DNA of 64,000 bases from Echeneis naucrates (taxonomy: Eukaryota; Chordata; Actinopteri; Carangiformes; Echeneidae). Shown in pieces: positions 46,845-64,000 of this stretch. The notes beneath the pieces are model-generated. The model ran no database searches. It was not told the origin of the DNA and worked only from the letters and a program-made list of their open reading frames with translations. The stretch lies in the NCBI RefSeq assembly GCF_900963305.1, contig NC_042532.1:12011207-12075206 (forward strand), given 5' to 3'. A program made the position numbers and the translations under genes. Each line of letters begins with the position of its first letter. The first letter of the stretch is position 1.

Positions 46845-49342
46845 TCACTGGCTGGGTTTTTGTTGTTGGTCCTCCACAGAGCCAGTGTTTACTGGTCCTA
46901 GATGAGGAAGGACAGTTCAGGGTAGTATCTTTAAAGTTTTTCTCAGAGAAGCTTTCAGATTAAATTAATAAAAAAAAAATCCTGACTATATTTATATTAA
47001 AAATCTCATGTGCTCACCTGAACTGCCAGTCGATTTTGTGTCTGGTTGTTGGGCAATGTTTGGCTGAGCATGTTGCTGCTGCCTAATCAGTCAACAGAAA
47101 ATATTTGTCAAAATCCATTCACTTGGATAAAAAGACTTGAATTTAATCACAATGAGGTGCTCCCTCTGTGTAGTGGCTTAGCATACAGCTGAACCTACCG
47201 ATCAAAGTAGGCTTGTCTCCTCCTTCTAAGTTCCTCTGCTGTTAGTGTCTCATTTTGTCCTCCTGCACCAGTAGCTGTTGCCTGGCTGCCTGACTTCACA
47301 TTCCCCACTTCAGATTCTGAAGATATGTTGCTCATAACTGCTCCTATGAAAGAAGACAAAAGCAATTTTGCACTAACTGAGTCATTAGTGCAATGCAAAA
47401 CCTAACTGATCATTTCAGGCAAATAAATTATGGAGTTTTAGATAAGCTTTTAATAACTCATCATTTACCTTGCATGCTGAGCTGTATGGCCCTGCGAAGG
47501 TCAGCCTCCTCATCTTCCACATCTATGTCCTGTCTGCTGAGCGCAAGAGCTCTTTTCAGTTCTTCATCTTCATCCACAACCTCATCCTCTACACCAAAGC
47601 CCATCTCTGTCTGGCCCAGAGCAACTGACCTGCTGCTCACAGTTCAAGGTTTTATCAGCTTCCACGGGTAAGTCATAAGTTTATTTTAACCAATATGGAA
47701 CAAAACTAATGTGGCTCTTTTGGATTAAATCATGGTAAATTCACTGTGTACAGTCTGCACATAGAATACCTACCCTGCACTAGTCTGGGCCTCATCCTCT
47801 CCAATGAGCCTGGGCCGCTGCTGCTGCTGCACCCTCATTATCCCAAGGATCTGCTCTGCTTCACACTCAGGCAGGTTTCCTCGGATCACAAATATGGAAT
47901 ACCCTGCACAAACACAACTTTAATATTCACTTTTGCATTACAATATCTACACAAAGTGTCAATACATTTATTGTAATAAAAAAAAACTAACTAGCAAACA
48001 CAACAAAAATACCTTCTTGCTGTAACTGTGCAAGGAAAAGGGCTAGATAAGTGTCTGATATCAACTCTGGTCCCGTCAACAGTGAATTAAGGTTAAACCA
48101 CTGCAATGAAAACAAGATAGGACTTTTAGTAAACCAGTCTGTTTTCCAATTCTTTCTGAAGAGAAGTGCCTGATACCTGTTGTCCAAGTTTGCGTATAGT
48201 AAACCAGTGCTCCTTGTAGTTACAAATGAAGGCTTTTTCATTTCTGAAACATGAAAGTGGGAGTACCAGTTATGTTCATATTAATCTGATTACAGGTAAC
48301 ACCAGTATACAAATTACACAATGAAGGTTTAAAACTTTACATTGGATTTATCATCAAGCTCTGGTACTCCCTGCTGTTGAAGAGGATTAGCTCCAGGCCC
48401 CACACTCTCAGAGCATTGCTAATAACCTAGGGGATTGGATGAGGACAAAGGTTATTGATATCCGTTATGCATAATAGTTATTAATCTTTTAACAAGAAAA
48501 TAATGAGCTCATTCTTCAAACTCACTTGTATGGAAAAGAACCCACTGTCGTCCATGTTCCCTGATGGTTGCTGGAAACAAATTTATGGAACATAAAGTTA
48601 GAAAGCGATTGCTAACAGCAGGTTAAATAATCTCCTGCATCACCATTCACCTTTTGGTGGCTCCTCACCTGTAAGAAGGTCCTGTACTCCTCACTGGCCA
48701 TGCCGCCCTCCGCCATCCTCATCCTCTCCTCTTCATCCAGCTGATGGGCAATGGAGGACAGATCCACAGGAGTGAAGTACTCTCCCTGCAGGAGGTTGTT
48801 GAGGCAGTGCTGAGCGCACAGAGAACCCTCTTGCTACAAATAAAGGAGGGGTTATTGCTCGGTCTCCATGGAAGATGATGTAACAAGATTTCATCGTTTT
48901 TTAAGCAGCGATTTCAGTTTAATGGAAATGGGGTTAGCTAAAGCTAAAATGCTGTAGCTTTGGTCTCTCCCCAAGATAACAGTGCATGCAGCTAGGTTAG
49001 CTTCGTAAACAACACACAAGGCTAATCCTATTACTAGCTATAGTCATACATATTCGTTTACTACCTTGGCAAAAAAGAAGATTATTGGCTCTCATACAGC
49101 TTGCAGCAAGCTACAAGGAAACTTTTCATGATCTATTACCAGCTGATATTAGCATTTTAGCTGTGAGGACAACAGTACTGACAAATAGCAGCACATATCT
49201 CTGAACAGCGGTCGGAGAGCGCCGGGAAACAAACATCCGCCCTCAGCCCGAAGGTTTTCGGAATAAACTCAGCTAATTAATTACGCCTAAATATATTAAA
49301 TGAAACATTTTAACTTACTTTCTCATGAAAAATGGAATCCAT
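46845..49342 (-). CDS. atxn3: ATXN3, ataxin-3 Josephin deubiquitinase
   Basis: Ataxin-3 trims ubiquitin chains and works with VCP/p97. Eleven exons are 49342-49319, 48833-48669, 48570-48526, 48426-48341, 48243-48177, 48100-48013, 47903-47774, 47629-47469, 47343-47199, 47082-47018 and 46897-46845, giving 342 residues. The Josephin triad is intact at the human positions: Cys14 (GSLCAQHCLNNLLQG), His119 (KEHWF) and Asn134 (WFNLNSLLTGPE). Two ubiquitin-interacting motifs follow (about 222-235 ELKRALALS and 242-255 DLRRAIQLS). A basic RRRR (295-298) matches the VCP-binding site. The polyglutamine site holds only three Gln (305-307). The last exon encodes a short tail ending KPSQ. The third UIM of the common human isoform was not found, so this may be a two-UIM form or I missed an alternative exon. 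Confidence 0.93.
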
Positions 49343-49776
49343 GTTCAGCTTTCTGTCAAACAGTCAACTTTGACCTCCTGTGTTTCTCTGCATTCATCAC
49401 CATGCAGAGAGGAGACAATCCCAACCAGCGCCGCCCAGAGTCCGGGCTCCACGCCGCTGATATTCAACTGTTTTATTCACACAGAAGCCATCAGCGGTGA
49501 AATCAGTGGAGCAGAAATACATGGAAACACTGATTTAACTGATTTAGTGCATTTTATGCCGGCAGAATCTGAGAGCTTGCAACCGTTTGTTTATTTTGAC
49601 AACACGGTCACAGAAAAATTTATATTTCAAATGATATGTATTTCTTATTTAACCAACGAGCTCAACGACCCATACGTATGCTTAACAGTATTTATTATGG
49701 TTTAATAGCGCCGTAAACGGTTTTAATTACAAGGAGAACCGTCTCCTAGCGACACCTTCTTTACGGCAAATGGAAT
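49343..49776. promoter_or_regulatory. Shared head-to-head promoter region of ATXN3 and UBR1
   Basis: The two start codons point away from each other and are 434 bp apart, so both 5' leaders and promoters must lie in or near this interval. No TATA box is obvious. An X-box-like GTCTCCTAGCGAC (49741-49753) is present near the UBR1 start. Bidirectional control is an inference from geometry. Confidence 0.55.
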
Positions 49777-63227
<13,451 letters not shown>

Positions 63228-63298
63228 TGATTGCTCCAGATGTGGTTGCCGGGAAACAAAGAGCACAACCACAATCTGCTCCAGTGTTCCTGAGGCTG

Positions 63299-63300
<2 letters not shown>

Positions 63301-63347
<47 letters not shown>
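63301..63347. repeat. (CA)n microsatellite in UBR1 3' UTR
   Basis: A 47-bp alternating AC run begins 73 bp after the UBR1 stop, inside the likely 3' UTR. The opposite-strand Cys/Val frames are by-products. Confidence 0.95.
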
Positions 63348-63350
<3 letters not shown>

Positions 63351-63578
63351 GCAACCCTCCTACAATCAAAGGAGGACTAAACAGCCAACCCCTCCCTGAT
63401 AAAACCCTGCTCCAGCGTCATGAGAGGTAGGACAGTCACAAGAGGATGAGAAAGAGGAGGGTGAGTAATGGAGGGTGACGGATAATGTGCAAACCCAAGT
63501 CGCCTTGTTTTGATTTGACTGTCTCTTGTGAGAATGAGGCTCTCCTCCGGTAATGCTTTTTGCAAATAGTCTCATTCA

Positions 63579-63584
63579 AATAAA
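63579..63584 (+). terminator. Candidate UBR1 poly(A) signal
   Basis: AATAAA lies about 350 bp after the UBR1 stop codon. Another canonical hexamer follows near 63871-63876. Which one is used cannot be told from sequence. Confidence 0.5.
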
Positions 63585-64000
63585 GACAACCATCTGTTCT
63601 TAGTTCATGCATTTGATTTATTTTCCTGAGTAATGCTGTGAATTTTTTGCATTCACTTTTTGTGTTACAAAAGTCTTGTTATAAGTTATAATATTGAATT
63701 ATCCTGTTTTAGAAGGGTACATTTATTGAGAAATGCATAGTTTTGATCAGACTTCCTACACCTTTTGGTTGTTGGTTTCCATCAGTTATGTAGATGGTCT
63801 GAATAATGAATCCATAACTTACTGTAACCTTTACTCATATAGACTTATATTATGGATAAAACATTTATAAAATAAACATTATTTTCAAAGTATTGTATTT
63901 AAACAGATTCAGTACTTTTAAGAAATATAAACTTGCCTTCTTCTGTGAGTTCTTCATATGAATTCATAATGAGGGCTCATTATTGTTTTGGGAATGCCAT
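63585..64000. other. Sequence downstream of UBR1
   Basis: AT-rich sequence without a recognised exon. It may be the distal UBR1 3' UTR if the later poly(A) signal is used. Confidence 0.5.

Noticed and set aside
49325-49705. 126-codon plus-strand frame in the ATXN3-UBR1 interval
   Set aside because: It overlaps the ATXN3 first exon in antisense and matches no family I know. I considered GON7 because of 14q32 linkage but saw no similarity.
63301-63347. Regularly spaced repeat that could suggest an array
   Set aside because: It is a plain (CA)n microsatellite; a CRISPR array is not plausible in this vertebrate context.

Overview
This is vertebrate nuclear DNA, most likely from a ray-finned (probably percomorph) teleost. 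Genes are split into many small exons with GT-AG introns. The predicted proteins match vertebrate families over their whole length. Introns and spacers are short, and dinucleotide microsatellites are frequent, as in compact fish genomes. I rebuilt the exon chains by hand from splice signals, reading phase and remembered family sequences. No database was searched, so orthology calls are from memory.

Layout: the 3' end of UNC79 (+, 166-2490); a repeat-bearing spacer; PRIMA1 (-, 16262-7420, four exons); a 6 kb spacer with a large GA-rich block; FAM181A (+, 22651-23430); ASB2 (-, 26916-24079, eight exons, with a possible alternative upstream exon at 28491-28732); a CCDC197-like DUF4200 coiled-coil gene (+, 30411-32545); OTUB2 (+, 33957-35312); DDX24 (-, 40294-35581); a repeat-rich 2 kb patch (40541-42100); SERPINA10 (-, 44282-42612); a hAT-like MITE; ATXN3 (-, 49342-46845); and UBR1 (+, 49777-63227, 47 coding exons). 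ATXN3 and UBR1 are divided head to head by a short shared 5' region.

The run UNC79-PRIMA1-FAM181A-ASB2-CCDC197-OTUB2-DDX24-SERPINA10 has, as I recall it, the same order and strands as human 14q32. ATXN3 is on the same human chromosome arm but farther away, and UBR1 is on human chromosome 15, so the right-hand third is a lineage-specific junction.

The neighbours are functionally diverse. UNC79 belongs to the NALCN sodium-leak channel complex. PRIMA1 anchors acetylcholinesterase in neural membranes. ASB2, OTUB2, ATXN3 and UBR1 all act in ubiquitin attachment or removal. DDX24 is a nucleolar RNA helicase. SERPINA10 is a secreted coagulation serpin. No prokaryotic, CRISPR, viral or LTR-type element was recognised, and I see no undescribed multi-gene system. 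The best leads are two RFX X-boxes in front of the coiled-coil gene, the ASB2 upstream exon, the three-glutamine ATXN3, and the reiterated repeat with a terminal hairpin beside SERPINA10.
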